From assembly GCA_944470555.2 (NCBI GenBank), contig OX104127.1:91970708-92034707 (forward strand): DNA of 64,000 nt. Reading direction: 5' to 3'. The position numbers were made by a program, and so were the translations under genes. Under the pieces are notes generated by a model. The model worked only from the letters and a program-made list of their open reading frames with translations, made no database searches and was not told where the DNA came from. Shown here in pieces: positions 45,046 through 56,249 of this stretch (the first letter of the stretch is position 1; every line of letters starts with the position of its first letter). Source of the DNA: Heterobilharzia americana (lineage: Eukaryota; Platyhelminthes; Trematoda; Strigeidida; Schistosomatidae).

Positions 45046-45424
45046 GTCATTTTCTGTGTGAGTTTGCAGTCGATGGAGGAGAATAATAAAGTATACACGA
45101 ATATATTCAATGTCATTATGTATTCACCTCCCTTTTTACCATCTTCGAGTTTATTAGCCTACCAATATCAGTACTCCAAACACTGGATTATTGTTCCATG
45201 TCTCATTCTTCACCTTTTTACATCTACCTATCAAGTGGACACTCAATATTTGCGTTTCTTATCTACCAACAAATTTCACCTTGTCAAACTCATCGTCTTC
45301 CTCGATATTTCTACTGTCTTAGATTATTACGCAACTAATTAGCATTCTTGATTCGGTTTTTCCTAGCACTTGGTTAGTGATGTAATTATACACTATTGTT
45401 TTATAATGGACTGTTATATGTTTA

Positions 45425-45500
45425 TGATATATATAAATATGATTGTATAGTTTTAGAAAATGATATCGTCGAAAAAGAAAATTTTCTTCGCTGAATTATC
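45425..45500. repeat. Third copy of the PLE flank repeat
   Basis: TATAAATATGATTGTATAG followed by ATATCGTCGAAAAAG and CTTCGCTGAA parallels 44955-45020 in the same orientation, suggesting a tandem flank, partly lost next to the RTE inserted at 45545. Confidence 0.5.
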
Positions 45501-45553
45501 TCTTCTCTATGAGACTAAGTTGCGTTTATTTCTATAATTTATTTTTATTATTA

Positions 45554-47774
45554 TTAGTCCCTTGGGTTCCTAGTGGAACATACGGCTTCAGTAGCACGTC
45601 TCCAGTGACCTCTGTTCTCTGAGATCGTTTGAACCTGGTTCCACGACAGCCCACAACCTCTCATTTCCTCCTCGCACGACCTCCTCCATGTCACCCTCGG
45701 ACGTCCAACTCGTCGCTTCCCATGGGGATTCCACTCGAGTGACTGATCTGACGCTTGATGTCCCCAGTCGGCCTCCTCAGTGCATGCCCAATCCAACCCA
45801 TCTCCACTTCCTCCTGCATATTTGTTGCGTGATAGCTTCTTGCTTCGTTGGTTCGTTCCCAGAGCTCCTTGTTGCTTATTCTTTCTGGCAATCCATCTGA
45901 TATTCAGTGGCGAGCCAGCGTAGGTGGCAGTTGTTGATGAATGTCTGTAGTTTATTAGAAATCCCTTTCGAAACGCGCCAAGTCTCTGAGCCACACAGAA
46001 GCACTGGCTTGACGTCGGTGTTGAAAATCCGTATCTTGTTCCGCATGCTGAGTGCAGTGCAGAAGATCTCCACACTGGTCTCAGGCTAATGAACACCTGT
46101 CTTGCTTTTCCGATTCTGACTTTGACATCCTCGTCTGTGCCGCCAGCTGTAGTTGAAACAGTGCTGCCTAGATAGGTGAAGGAGGTTACTTCCTTCAAGT
46201 TTCTCCCGTTCATGGTGACTGGAGTTTGTTGTTGTTGTTGGAGTTGTTGGTGCGGTATCTTCATCACTTCTGTCTTCTCTATATTCACCTGAAGTCCCGT
46301 CATCGCTGCCCTGCCACACCTCTTCCGTCAACTTGTTAGTTTTCACCTGCAGATCTTCAAGTTTGCCTGACATCAGGCACAAGTCATCGGCGAAATCCAA
46401 GTCTTCTAAGTTCTTTTCCCCAGTACAGTCCAGCCAGTGTATCCCCCTCTTCTCGCTGCCTACTGTTTGCTGCATGATCCAGTCCACCACAATCAGGAAT
46501 ATCATGGGGGATAGTAAGCGGCAACCTTGTTTCACTCCTGTCTTCACTTCTACTTCAAAAGCATCACTGAGCTTCCCATTGTGAATTACTTGGCTGGCAT
46601 GTGGCGTCTTCATATAGTTGTTGAATGAGGCGGATAAAGGTTTGCGGTACTCCGTAGTAGTGAAGCAGTTTCCAAATTACTTCTCGGTCGACGCTGTCAA
46701 AGGCCTTCTCAAAGTCGGTGAAGTTGAGGTAGAGAGCTGATTGCCATTCTATACTGTGTTCTATGATGATGCGAAGTGCAGCGTTGCAATTTGGTCTGCA
46801 TATGATTTGTACTTCCTGAATCCAGCCAGCCAGCCTGTTCCGGTAGTAGTTTTGAATCCAGTGCATCCTTTAGTCTCTCCAGGATGATGCGGCCTAATGT
46901 TTTACTTGGGGTGGACAGGAGAGTGATTCCGCACCAGTTCTTGCAAACACTGAGGTCTCCCTTCTTCGACAGTTTGACAAGGTAACCCTTCTTCCAATCA
47001 ATTGGCAGGTACCTTCTCTTCCTTCCACACCTGCAATAGTGGTGTGAGCATGTCCGCGGTTGTCTCTGCATCTGTTCTCAGTGCTTCTGGCGGGATCCCA
47101 TCTGGTCCTGCTGCTTTCCCGCATTTCAGTAGCTTTATGGCGTTCAGAACTTCCATTTTCGTTGGAGGATTTATGTTCACTTGTAGTTCAGCGGCTGCAG
47201 GTGGTATTTCTGGACGAAGTGTAGGTGGTGGTGGTGGTCGATTCAAGAGCTTCTTGAAGTGGTCAGCCCATAGTTTTCTCTGTTTCTCTTCTTTTGTAAA
47301 TAAATTTCCTTCTTCATCTTTTATTGGTTTCATCTGTGTTGGTCTCTTCCCTGATAGCAACCTGTTTATTTGATACAATGTCGTCAGGTCTCTGTCCCTC
47401 CTACGAGCAGCCTGTTCTGCTTCACTTGCCAGTGTTTCGTAGAAGTGTCTTTTGTCTTTCCGTGCACTCTTCTTCACTTCTTTTTCCAGTGTTTTATACA
47501 TTGTGCTCAGTTCCTCTTGTCGTTGTTCATCCTTGCACTGGTTTATCTTCTGCTTCACCATCCTCCTCTCCTCTATCAGCTTCCAGGTATCCATCGAGAT
47601 CCATTCCTTGTCTTCTTTCTTCTTCCTTCCTAATACTGTTGTGCAGGTTTCTTTCCACATAGCTTTCAAAGACTTCCAGTGTTCTTCCACACAGGTTTCT
47701 TCAGGCATGTTCCTCGATATCTCCCATTTTGTCTTTATGGCTGACTGACGTGAAGATCTCCTTTGTAGTTTCAT
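45554..47774 (-). pseudogene. RTE reverse transcriptase and C-terminal domain
   Basis: Minus-strand segments: linker KEWISMDTWKLIEERR and KDKRHFYETLASEAEQAARR (47774-47000); RT entry KAAGPDGIPPEALRT; NWCGITLLSTPSKTLGRIIL; DFEKAFDSVDREVIW (about 46700); GVKQGCRLLSPMIFLIVV; DFADDLCLMS with the catalytic Asp pair (about 46400); FTYLGSTVSTTAGGTDEDVK; and a 249-residue C-terminal frame ending in CSTRNPRD at 45554. All RT motifs survive, but at least three frameshifts separate them. Confidence 0.9.
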
Positions 47775-47812
47775 CCTTCAGTTTCCGAGTGTTGTACTTG
47801 AATTGAGGTCTA

Positions 47813-48630
47813 TCACCAGCTTCCTTGAAGGCTTTCAACTTGATTTCGAAGGTTCCTTGCACTAGATAGTGAGAGGTGTGAACCTACATCTGCTCCTCTT
47901 CTTGACCTTGTGTTAAGTAGACTGCGTCTCCATTTTCTTGAGATTGAGATAAAGTCGATTTGATTTTTAGTGTGTCCTGATGTCTGGTGAAATCGAATCC
48001 ATGTCGCTTTGTGGATATCTTTGTGCCTGAACATACTGCCTCCAATCACCAAATCGTTGAATGCGCAGAATTCTGCAAACAATTCTCCATTCTCATTCAT
48101 CACCTCACCGAGCGCTTCTCGACCCATGGTTAGTTCTCTTCGTGTGTTGTCCGCTCTCAGTTTGGCATTCATGTCACCCATTAGAATTTTGATATCGCCA
48201 ACTGACGTCTTGTCCAGTGTTGATTGAAGTTGTCTGTAGAATTCCTCCTTTTTCTCTTGCTCTGCATTATTTGTAGGTGTACAGCGTAGCATTGCATGAT
48301 TGTGACTGTCCTTCCTTCCTTTTGAGTTGAAGCTTGCTGTCATGATCCGGATCCCGGAGGAGATTGGTTCCCATTGCATGAGAGAGAGCCTTCGATGCTG
48401 TTGGGGACATCATGATAGCCACTCCATAACTCAGTGTGCACATGGTTGTCATCCGGGTGACCGGAGTAGATTATCGATTCTCCAGTTGACAGTTTGGAGA
48501 CTCCACTCCCATTCCATCTGCTTTCGCAAATTCCAAGCACTTCGATGTGCTACCTTCTCATCTCCTTTGCAATCTGGGCTGCCTTACTGGATTCAAACAT
48601 CGTACGGACATTCCATGTCCCCACGTTTAC
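47813..48630 (-). pseudogene. RTE endonuclease domain, frameshifted
   Basis: Minus strand: GTWNVRTMFESSKAAQIA region (about 48610), LGICESRWNGSGVSKLSTGE, then a frame change near 48400. After it come QCYAPTNNA-like sequence (CTPTNNAEQEKKEEFYRQLQ), ILMGDMNAKLRADNTRREL, FNDLVIGGSMFRHKDIH, NQIDFISISRKWRR and the SDH-like end (GSHLSLSS, so the catalytic SDH is lost). Confidence 0.85.
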
Positions 48631-48887
48631 TTTCGCTTTCATCGAGGTAGAGAAGACACATCGGCCAATTGGCTTCCCGAAGGCTTTCACCAACTGGCGT
48701 CATTCCGCCTCTCCGATTCCAGCGGGGAATAAGTTTGTTTTCATTTTTTATATTTTGTTTGTGCTTTGAAGTTTGTTTAGCGGTTAGATTTGTTTTAGGG
48801 GGTAGGGTTGGTAGCCCTATGCCCAACCTTCCCTCTTCACCCGGGGCTTAGGACCGGCTAGTAACTAGTGAACTAGTTAACCAGGCG

Positions 48888-50984
48888 ATAAATTAGCTCT
48901 TTGGTTTCATTAAACAGGTACGTTTTGAATAGGTTCAACTTTCAAATTATCACGCATATGATGCAAAAATTGTTTTCATCTATTGTTTCAGTTTACCTGC
49001 ATAAAAATGTCTTTTTTCCAAACCAGATATTCTAGCAATTTGAGATTTATTCATCAACCTTGACCTTTAGATTCATAATTGTGAAATCTTTCAAAATTCC
49101 TTACGCTTCACTAAATATTAGCAATTCAACTTACAGTTTTACAATCACCTTAAATTGTATCAATAACGACAATTCACTTTTGTACTCATCTAATCTCTCT
49201 TCCTCAACTTCATTCCCTTATATACGAAGATGCGGTTTACACACCTGTTAATTGTCGACTTAATGAGTCTTTGAACACTTCTGTGTCACGCCAATTGATT
49301 TCTAATAGCATTTTGTATTTTCTTCTCAAATGGACCACCAGTGCATTGAATTCCCGGGTTGAGTTACCACTGGGTTTTGACAAGTGCAGTAATCTAATAA
49401 GTCGTAAGAAGTTTTTGTACTTAAGGCTCTAACTGGTAAAATTTATTTTATAACTTACCTTCTACTGATCTTCTTAGTGAACTAAATCTTTTGGTCCTTA
49501 TTACATGGTAGCATTTTGATACATTTAAAATCCCTATGTATTACAAAAGATTGACGTAACACATACATTTCCTCAAAATCGAACATTAAATGCACATTGC
49601 AGACAAGCATTGAAAATTATCTCACTGTATTCACTAAAGCACTTCTAATATTCACGGACTGCCGCTACCGAATTCAGAAAAAGTTGCTTTTATACGTTTT
49701 TAGTGTAGATATAACAATATATGGGAGTATTGTATTTATAATCTTTCAAAATTATGGAGGATGAATTTTAATCTCTGACTAACTTCATTCCACATAATCA
49801 TGAAATATATACATTGTTCCATATAGTTTTATGCATCATGGGAATTTATGAAATGATCGACTTTGACGAAGTCCTCTAACCAAACAACAGTTTGAAGTTA
49901 TAGATTTAGCCTACTGCTAGATTTAGATAAGTAAGAAACCTGAGTTTATAATAGATGTAAAAATGGAATGTGGTTATTAAACACTACACGAAATGCAACA
50001 CAACACTCACTGCCTTAGATTTCCGGTTACATGACAAGTCTTAGTAATTAAATCTGGTCAGAACTGAGCAGTTAACAGAGTAAAATTAACTACCATTCAG
50101 TGTTTGGATATCCAATAGTGCTAAACACACTAATGCAATATCAGTAAACACTACAAACTAACTATACAGAGGTGAGCTAATAAAAGGTGATAGAATAAAC
50201 TTCTACCTGTACGAAGAAAAATGCATATCTGGGCAAATTATTTGTGGTCAGACCAAAAGAACGACCCAAAATTAAAGTCAAAGTCTGTGAAACGTTTATA
50301 CAGGTTGAGTTTTACTTCCATGTCTTACACTCAATAATAAATGTTTTATTTATGCGTTTTCGGTTTTCTTAGGCTTCTTACTCTATATCTTTGGGTTTGA
50401 TTGACTTCTGTTTAGCCTGAGAAAAAAGGTTATGATATCGCAAAGAGAAAAAAAGGTGGCTACATATGTAATCAACCGAAGACAGATAGAATAGGCTGAA
50501 GGTGAGCTTAAGCATTGAAATTCTAACAAAAGCATCATCTTTAATCTGATCATACTGTGTAACCAATGAGGTATATTTGTTTAAGTCAACTGGAAGTGTC
50601 TGCAGACTTTTATTGCAGCTGAATAAACACAAAGTCTATAAAGAATGTCTACATGAATTTAAATACCAAAAATTACATAAATTGCTAGTCAGACATTTCT
50701 GCCGTCTCTTTTATTTCAATTTTATTATGGATACATTGACATATTCAATATCTACTGTCTTTGGTATCTAAAGGATTCATTTGTAAAAAAGATATCCTTT
50801 TAATTAATTAACATTATCGTCTACTTCTGAAATATATTTGTTGATTGGCGACATCAGTGACAAAAAATTTTTTGAATAGCTTTCATGAATTCAGAGTGAA
50901 ATTAATAATAGGAGAGTAATTTTGAAAATCTTGGCTTCTTCATCACAATAAACACTCAATGCACTTCAAAGTATAAGTGTACAT
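48888..50984. other. A+T-rich non-coding stretch
   Basis: About 2.1 kb with short open frames only and no repeat I recognise. Confidence 0.35.
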
Positions 50985-51570
50985 TTATTGACTGGTCACG
51001 GAAGGGCAACCAATTTCATGTTGTCTAGTCCCGATAAGAAGCCCAGCATCGCGGTGCATATTAGTAGATGTTAATTGGTTGGAGGCGATTGACAGGAAGT
51101 CCTGGATCTTGGTTTCGTGATTTTTAGCACTCGTCAGCAAGGCATATTTGCAACCTCGACGGAACTGATGTCCCACCTGAGATTCGAACCCTCGTCACCT
51201 AGATTGGTTGCCACATTGCAAATATGATCGATAGAATTCGGTCTGCCTGAGATCCGAACCCGCAGCAGCCAGTGTTGTAGTCAGCGACCTTTACCACTGA
51301 GCTATTTGGGCCGCTATTGGCCTCCTGTAGGACTGGCTTACATGTATTGATTGGTCACGGGAGTGTAACCAATTTCATATTGTCTAGTCCTAAGTGCAGA
51401 CCGAATTCTATCGATTATATTTGCAATGTGGCAACCATCTAAGTGACGCAGGTTTGAATTTCAAGCGGGACATCAGTTGCATCGAGGTTGCACATATGGC
51501 TTGCTGTCGAGTACCAAAAGCCGGAAACCAAGGTCCAGGGCTTCCTGACAATTGCCTCCAACCAACTAAC
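50985..51570. repeat. R1 tRNA-like repeats as an inverted pair
   Basis: Arms of about 178 bp: 51068-51246 and 51396-51570 are imperfect reverse complements (CGATAGAATTCGGTCTGC against GCAGACCGAATTCTATCG). The minus strand of the spacer holds a tRNA-like head with A-box AATAGCTCAGTGGTAAAG and B-box GGGTTCGGATCTCAGGC (51313-51249). A direct repeat (ATTGACTGGTCACGG at about 50990 and ATTGATTGGTCACGG at about 51346) flanks the left unit. Confidence 0.68.
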
Positions 51571-51590
51571 ATACTTGTACGTTGTTTGCT

Positions 51591-52429
51591 GAACTAAATC
51601 ACTAGTAATTTTAGTAAAACAGTCTATAGTCGTTAAATTAAATTAAAACTACACACGGTAGTTCAGCATATAGCCAAGAGAAACGCTTGCTGAATGCATA
51701 CTTGTAGATGTCAGAGATATTGGATTACTGATGTAATCTAACCATCTTTTAGACTCATTGAAAGACCTACTGAGTAATGTTGATGTTAGAAAAATACTTC
51801 TAATTGTTATGGATGATTTATTGTATAATATTATAAGCCAGAAGTCACTGAAAAAGTTGCAGAAGTTTGAAACCCCAATAATTAACGCCTGCTTACTATG
51901 AGTACGTTTTATTGATATTGTGTTCAGAAGCGGAGATAATATATAAGAATATTTTAAATATCCTACTTGCAGTATTGGATTTATGGATGTTTGGACAATA
52001 GACTAACGGAGAGAAGTAAACTGGTATCCAAGTATGCCAGAATGCAACGTTATATTATTCAAAATCCCAAAATATTTGAAAACTAATTTATCCGAAAATG
52101 CCTAATTGTCGTTTGCTGAAATCTTTTTCCCTATTTATAATTAAGATTTTTCTTAGCGACCGATATTCTATACGGTTTTCCTGAGTGTAGATTTTAATTG
52201 ATAGTTAATAAGGACATCTCACTACAGATAGCATAATTCTTTGGAAATGAATGAATTTACAAGGTATTTCCTTTTTGTATGTACAGTAGTTGTGGCTTCA
52301 TAGTTGATAGTTATCCAACGACCCATTCACCATCATCATCAAGTATGATTCAATCAAATATTCTGGACAGTGATAATACACAACCAAAGCTTCTGCAAGT
52401 TAACATGAGACACTGATATTATATAACCT
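51591..52429. other. A+T-rich non-coding stretch
   Basis: No supported feature. Confidence 0.3.
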
Positions 52430-52806
52430 CGCCTAGTTCACCAGTTACTAGCCGGTCTTAAGCCCAGATAAACAGGTAAGGTTGGGTATGGGGCTAGCAA
52501 CCCTACCCAGAAAACTAATCCAACTGCTACAGAAATTTCAAAGCACAGAGAAAATATAAAAGATAAAAACAAACTTGTTCCTCTGTGGAATCAGAGAGGC
52601 GAAATGATGCCAGTTGGTGAAAGCCTTCGGGAGAGCAATCACCCGGTGTATCTTCTCTCGATGAATGCAAAAGTAAGGATGGGGACATAGAATGTCCGCA
52701 TCATGTTTGAATCTAGCAAGGCTGCTCAGATTCCAAAAGAAATGAGATATACATGCTACTGAACCCCTATGTTCCACTAGGAACCCAAAGGACAAATAAT
52801 AATAAT
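52430..52806 (+). mobile_element. Miniature RTE derivative (5' end joined to 3' end)
   Basis: It has the RTE 5' leader (CTAGCCGGTCTTAAGCCC), the first endonuclease codons up to KEMRY, then at about 52750 a direct jump to the last about 50 bp (GCTACTGAACCCCTATGTTC, CACTAGGAACCCAAAGG) and a (TAA)n-like tail. About 375 bp. All catalytic coding sequence is missing. It keeps both ends that RTE machinery would need, as in SINE-like derivatives of other RTEs. Confidence 0.85.
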
Positions 52807-52929
52807 GATTGACAGTATATGTCTGAAAGAAAATCGGGAATGTCCAATAATTCGATTAATTTGCAAATAAAATGTGAATTTCACGGTTCACCTTGACATT
52901 TCTCACAGTTAAATAGTTTTCCAACTGTC

Positions 52930-53040
52930 CAACAAAGTTTCTGCTGAAAACTACCCGTCAGAAAGTGTTATATCGTCTTATCCCTAACACAGACGTGTCA
53001 CGAAGTACCGAAATCTACTACAACTGAACAACATGAGTGG
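52930..53040 (+). pseudogene. Possible CR1-like RT scrap left of an RTE insertion
   Basis: One frame gives VLYRLIPNTDVSRSTEI and another TEQHEWFS, which resembles the EQHGF block of CR1-type RTs. CR1-like RT continues after the RTE at 54498. Weak evidence. Confidence 0.3.
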
Positions 53041-54491
53041 TTTTCGAAGAAGGGTTACCTTGTCAAACTGCCGAAGAAGGGAGACCTCAGTGTTTGCAAG
53101 AACTGGCGCGGAATCACTCTCCTGTCCACCCCAAGTAAAATATCCTGGAGAGGCTTCAGGATGCACTGGATTCAAAACTACTACCGGAACAGGCTGGCTG
53201 GCTGGATTCAGGAAGTACAAATCATATGCAGACCAAATTGCAACGCTGCACTTCGCATCATCATAGAACACAGTATAGAATGGCAATCAGCTCTCTACCT
53301 CAACTTCACCGACTTTGAGAAGGCCTTTGACAGCGTCGACCGAGAAGTAATTTGGAAACTGCTTCACTACTACGGAGTACCGCAAACCTTTATCCGCCTC
53401 ATTCAACAACTATATGAAGACGCCACATGCCAGCCAAGTAATTCACAATGGGAAGCTCAGTGATGCTTTTGAAGTAGAAGTGAAGACAGGAGTGAAACAA
53501 GGTTGCCGCTTACTATCCCCCATGATATTCCTGATTGTGGTGGACTGGATCATGCAGCAAACAGTAGGCAGCGAGAAGAGGGGGATACACTGGCTGGACT
53601 GTACTGGGGAAAAGAACTTAGAAGACTTGGATTTCGCCGATGACTTGTGCCTGATGTCAGCAAACTTGAAGATCTGCAGGTGAAAACTAACAAGTTGACG
53701 GAAGAGGTGTGGCAGGGCAGCGATGACGGGACTTCAGGTGAATATAGAGAAGACAGAAGTGATGAAGATACCGCACCAACAACTCCAACAACAACAACAA
53801 ACTCCAGTCACCATGAACGGGAGAAACTTGAAGGAAGTAACCTCCTTCACCTATCTAGGCAGCACTGTTTCAACTACAGCTGGCGGCACAGACGAGGATG
53901 TCAAAGTCAGAATCGGAAAAGCAAGACAGGTGTTCATTAGCCTGAGACCAGTGTGGAGATCTTCTGCACTGCACTCAGCATGCGGAACAAGATACGGATT
54001 TTCAACACCGACGTCAAGTCAGTGCTTCTGTGAGTTGGTTGAGAGACTTGGCGCGTTTCGAAAGGGATTTCCAATAAACTACAGACATTCGTCAACAACT
54101 GCCACCTACGCTGGTTCGCTACTGAATATCAGATGGATTGCCAGAAAGAATAAGCAACAAGGAGCTCTGGGAACGAACCAACGAAGCAAGAAGCTATCAC
54201 GCAACAAATATGCAGGAGGGAGTGGAGATGGATTGGGCATGCACTGAGAAGGCCGACTGGGGACATCACGCGTCAGGCTAGTTGCTCGAGTGGAATCCCC
54301 ATGGGAAGTGACGAGTTGGACGTCCGAGGGTGACATGGAGGAGGTCGTGCGAGGAGGAAATGAGAGGTTGTGGGCTGTCGTGGAACCAGGTTCAAACGAT
54401 CTCAGAGAACAGAGGTCACTGGAGACGTGCTACTGAAGCCGTATGTTCCACTAGGAACCCAAGGGACTAATAATAATAATAATAATAATAA
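53041..54491 (+). mobile_element. Recent 5'-truncated RTE copy
   Basis: Starts at about 53048 in KKGYLVKLPKKGDLSVCKNW and runs through RT to the (TAA)n tail at 54467-54491. It includes DFEKAFDSVDREVIW (53320-53360), KQGCRLLSPMIF, the catalytic DFADDLCLMS (about 53635) and the C-terminus. Predicted peptides over long stretches are identical to those of the minus-strand copy at 45.5-47.0 kb, including its unusual short duplications, so both come from the same recent source. TTTTCG at 53041-53046 and 54492-54497 may be a short target duplication. Confidence 0.9.
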
Positions 54492-54990
54492 TTTTCGCCA
54501 TGCCTTCTTAAATTACCCACCAAGCTTTGATTCTGTTCCTAGAGGGCTCTTGTTGAATAAGCTTACCACTGTTCATAATGACCGACGGGTTACAAAGGGG
54601 GCGCACTCTTTTTTTCCTGCAAGGAAACAGCATACAATCTATTAAAGAAAGAGCTTCACTACATTGATTACTGAAGCAGGTGTGCCTCAAGATGCAGTAC
54701 TTTCTCCTTTTCTGTTTCCGTTCTTTTCTCATGTTTTATCTAATTCAACTGAGACTAGTTTTAATAAGTATACTAATGAACTGATGGTTTCTATGCCAGT
54801 TAACTCTCACTTAGATTGCTCTTGGTTAAAACTAAACAGTGGTGTTTCTCAAGTGGTCTTAAGCTTAACCCTACTAAGTACCTGGTGGTTAATTTTAACC
54901 TTAGTTGTAAAAAGTACTTGCTTGACCTTCTTAGGTACTATGACTTCTGTTGTATTGGTGGTACTCATTAATAGTATTCTTTACATAACT
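54492..54990 (+). pseudogene. CR1/Jockey-like reverse transcriptase relic
   Basis: Frames alternate: FRHAF...FDSVPRGLLLNKL matches the first catalytic block (DF..AFDSVP...LL.KL); GVPQDAVLSPFLFPFFSHVL matches GVPQGAVLSPFLF; NKYTNELMVS stands where KYADDLMVS is expected, so the catalytic Asp pair is gone; then LNPTKYLVVNF. CR1-type elements carry this order. Stops and frameshifts make it a fossil. Confidence 0.72.
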
Positions 54991-55639
54991 TAAATTCTCA
55001 TGTTTGCACTATTCAGAAGGCTATAAAGAAGTATATGTTTTTATTGCAATATTATAAGCTGAAAACTCCAAATTGTATCAAAATTATTCGGAATAAAGTA
55101 ATCATTATATTAAAGAAACAGTCACAAATGTGCGACATAATTTCTAGTCTGTACACACTAAATGATAATGTAATGAAGTGTCTAGCAGAAATAAACTGCT
55201 TGTTTCAAATTAAAGACACACATTATTGATGCATCATACTCAGAACTCAAGTAAAAAATTGTGATGATTTCGAAAAAAAAACGTGCTCAAACTATTCAGT
55301 CCTGTAAATGTTCACTAACAAAATTTTATGTTTGTCTGTAGTTCTAGTGTATTTACTAAGGCAATTTTGTGTGTAAACTTATCAACAAAAATAAAGCAGT
55401 AAAGTTTCAAGACTGAAATTTTCACATGAAAACTAACGTAAAACAGAATCACACTCTTAAAAATGAAATCTTGACTTATTAGTTTGTCTTATAGAAGATG
55501 AAACCAAGTTTATCTCTCTGTGAACTTTGTTAGAGATCATTTGTAATTTCACGTTGGTATATAGAGCCGAATCGTTTGACCTCTATTGATAGATAGGCTT
55601 TTATTTGGAGGTCTTGATATTGCTGAGTATTCTTGATGT
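54991..55639. other. A+T-rich non-coding stretch
   Basis: The first part may still be CR1 relic (a frame at 55035-55229); nothing else is supported. Confidence 0.3.
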
Positions 55640-55835
55640 TATATTGGTCTTAATGACTGGCACAGAAATCCAGGAAGCGAGTTTTGTCTATTTTGGACTC
55701 ATCAGCTGGATGTACCTACACCTCAATGAGTGATATTATTCCCAATGAGGCTCCAACCTAAGTCCTTTTTGCTTGAAATGCCAGAGCGTTATTCACTTAG
55801 CCACTGGGATATGACAGACACCTCTTGTGCAATGG
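55640..55835 (-). repeat. Minus-strand Sm-alpha-like monomer
   Basis: Minus strand order: CACAAGAGGTGTCTGTCATA, A-box-like GTGGCTAAGTGAATAACGCTC, a degraded B-box, CACTCATTGAGGTGTAGGTA, hammerhead remnant, then TTTCTGTGCCAGTCA. Same architecture as 24.9-25.2 kb. Confidence 0.72.
55665..55712 (-). ncRNA. Hammerhead ribozyme with one core defect
   Basis: The minus strand has CATCCAG/CTGGAT for stem I, a perfect CTGATGA core and a short stem II (GTC/GAC). The second core reads AAAAC instead of GAAAC. The cleavage triplet is TTC, permitted by the NUH rule. The lost G predicts little or no activity. Confidence 0.68.
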
Positions 55836-56249
55836 GGTGTCAGGTTTTGTTATGATACGTTTAATTTCTCGTTTCTAAACAGTGCCGAATTACTGAATAT
55901 AATAGTAATAAAGATCAATTTATTTTGTACTTTAAGTAGGTTGCTTCTCAAAAGTCTTCCTTGTGAACAGCAGAAAATACGTGGCCATATCAGATTACAA
56001 GTAAATCTACCTGAAGAAATAAGGACATTTTCAGTGCATTCAGAGGCTAAGGAAAAATTAACATTCTGCTTTCAGTTTAAAACTGATGAAAACTTTTAGT
56101 GAGACGTAATCAAAGAAAGTTGTTTTTGACAATTTTTTCAGTGAATTGCTTCATTTAATGATGATTTTGATTGTAAAGGGATTGCTTTCATCATATAAGA
56201 TCAATGTTTATGTAAATTAATAGGTTGAATGATTTATTTTCATCACAGA
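55836..56249 (+). other. Unassigned, possible exon-like frame
   Basis: From 55940 (after TTTAAGTAG) a frame reads LLLKSLPCEQQKIRGHIRLQ up to a possible GTAAAT donor at 56001, or on to TAG at 56097-56099. Phase would fit the end of 19020-19110, but the 37-kb gap makes the link speculative. Confidence 0.2.

Larger units (their letters stand above)
45545..48887 (-). mobile_element. Second full-length RTE retrotransposon
   Basis: Minus strand: 5' leader (48887-48760, CGCCTGGTTAACTAG to CTAAACAAACTTC), endonuclease, linker, RT and C-terminus, ending in a (TAA)n tail at about 45545-45558. About 3.3 kb. It differs from the copy at 13.3-16.5 kb by many short tandem duplications, for example an extra CCAGCCAGC near 46827 giving AGWLDSG. 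Frameshifts separate the domains. I could not define exact target-site duplications. Confidence 0.92.

Noticed and set aside
44971..45342. 123-codon plus-strand open frame with hydrophobic segments
   Set aside because: It lies across the right PLE flank repeat and has no motif or conserved start.
47002..47748. Plus-strand open frames of up to 123 codons
   Set aside because: They are antisense shadows of the RTE linker and RT; the same shadows occur at 14700-15377.
45541..48900. Target-site duplication ATAATTTA/ATAAATTA for the second full-length RTE
   Set aside because: The two flanks are not identical; exact boundaries could not be fixed.
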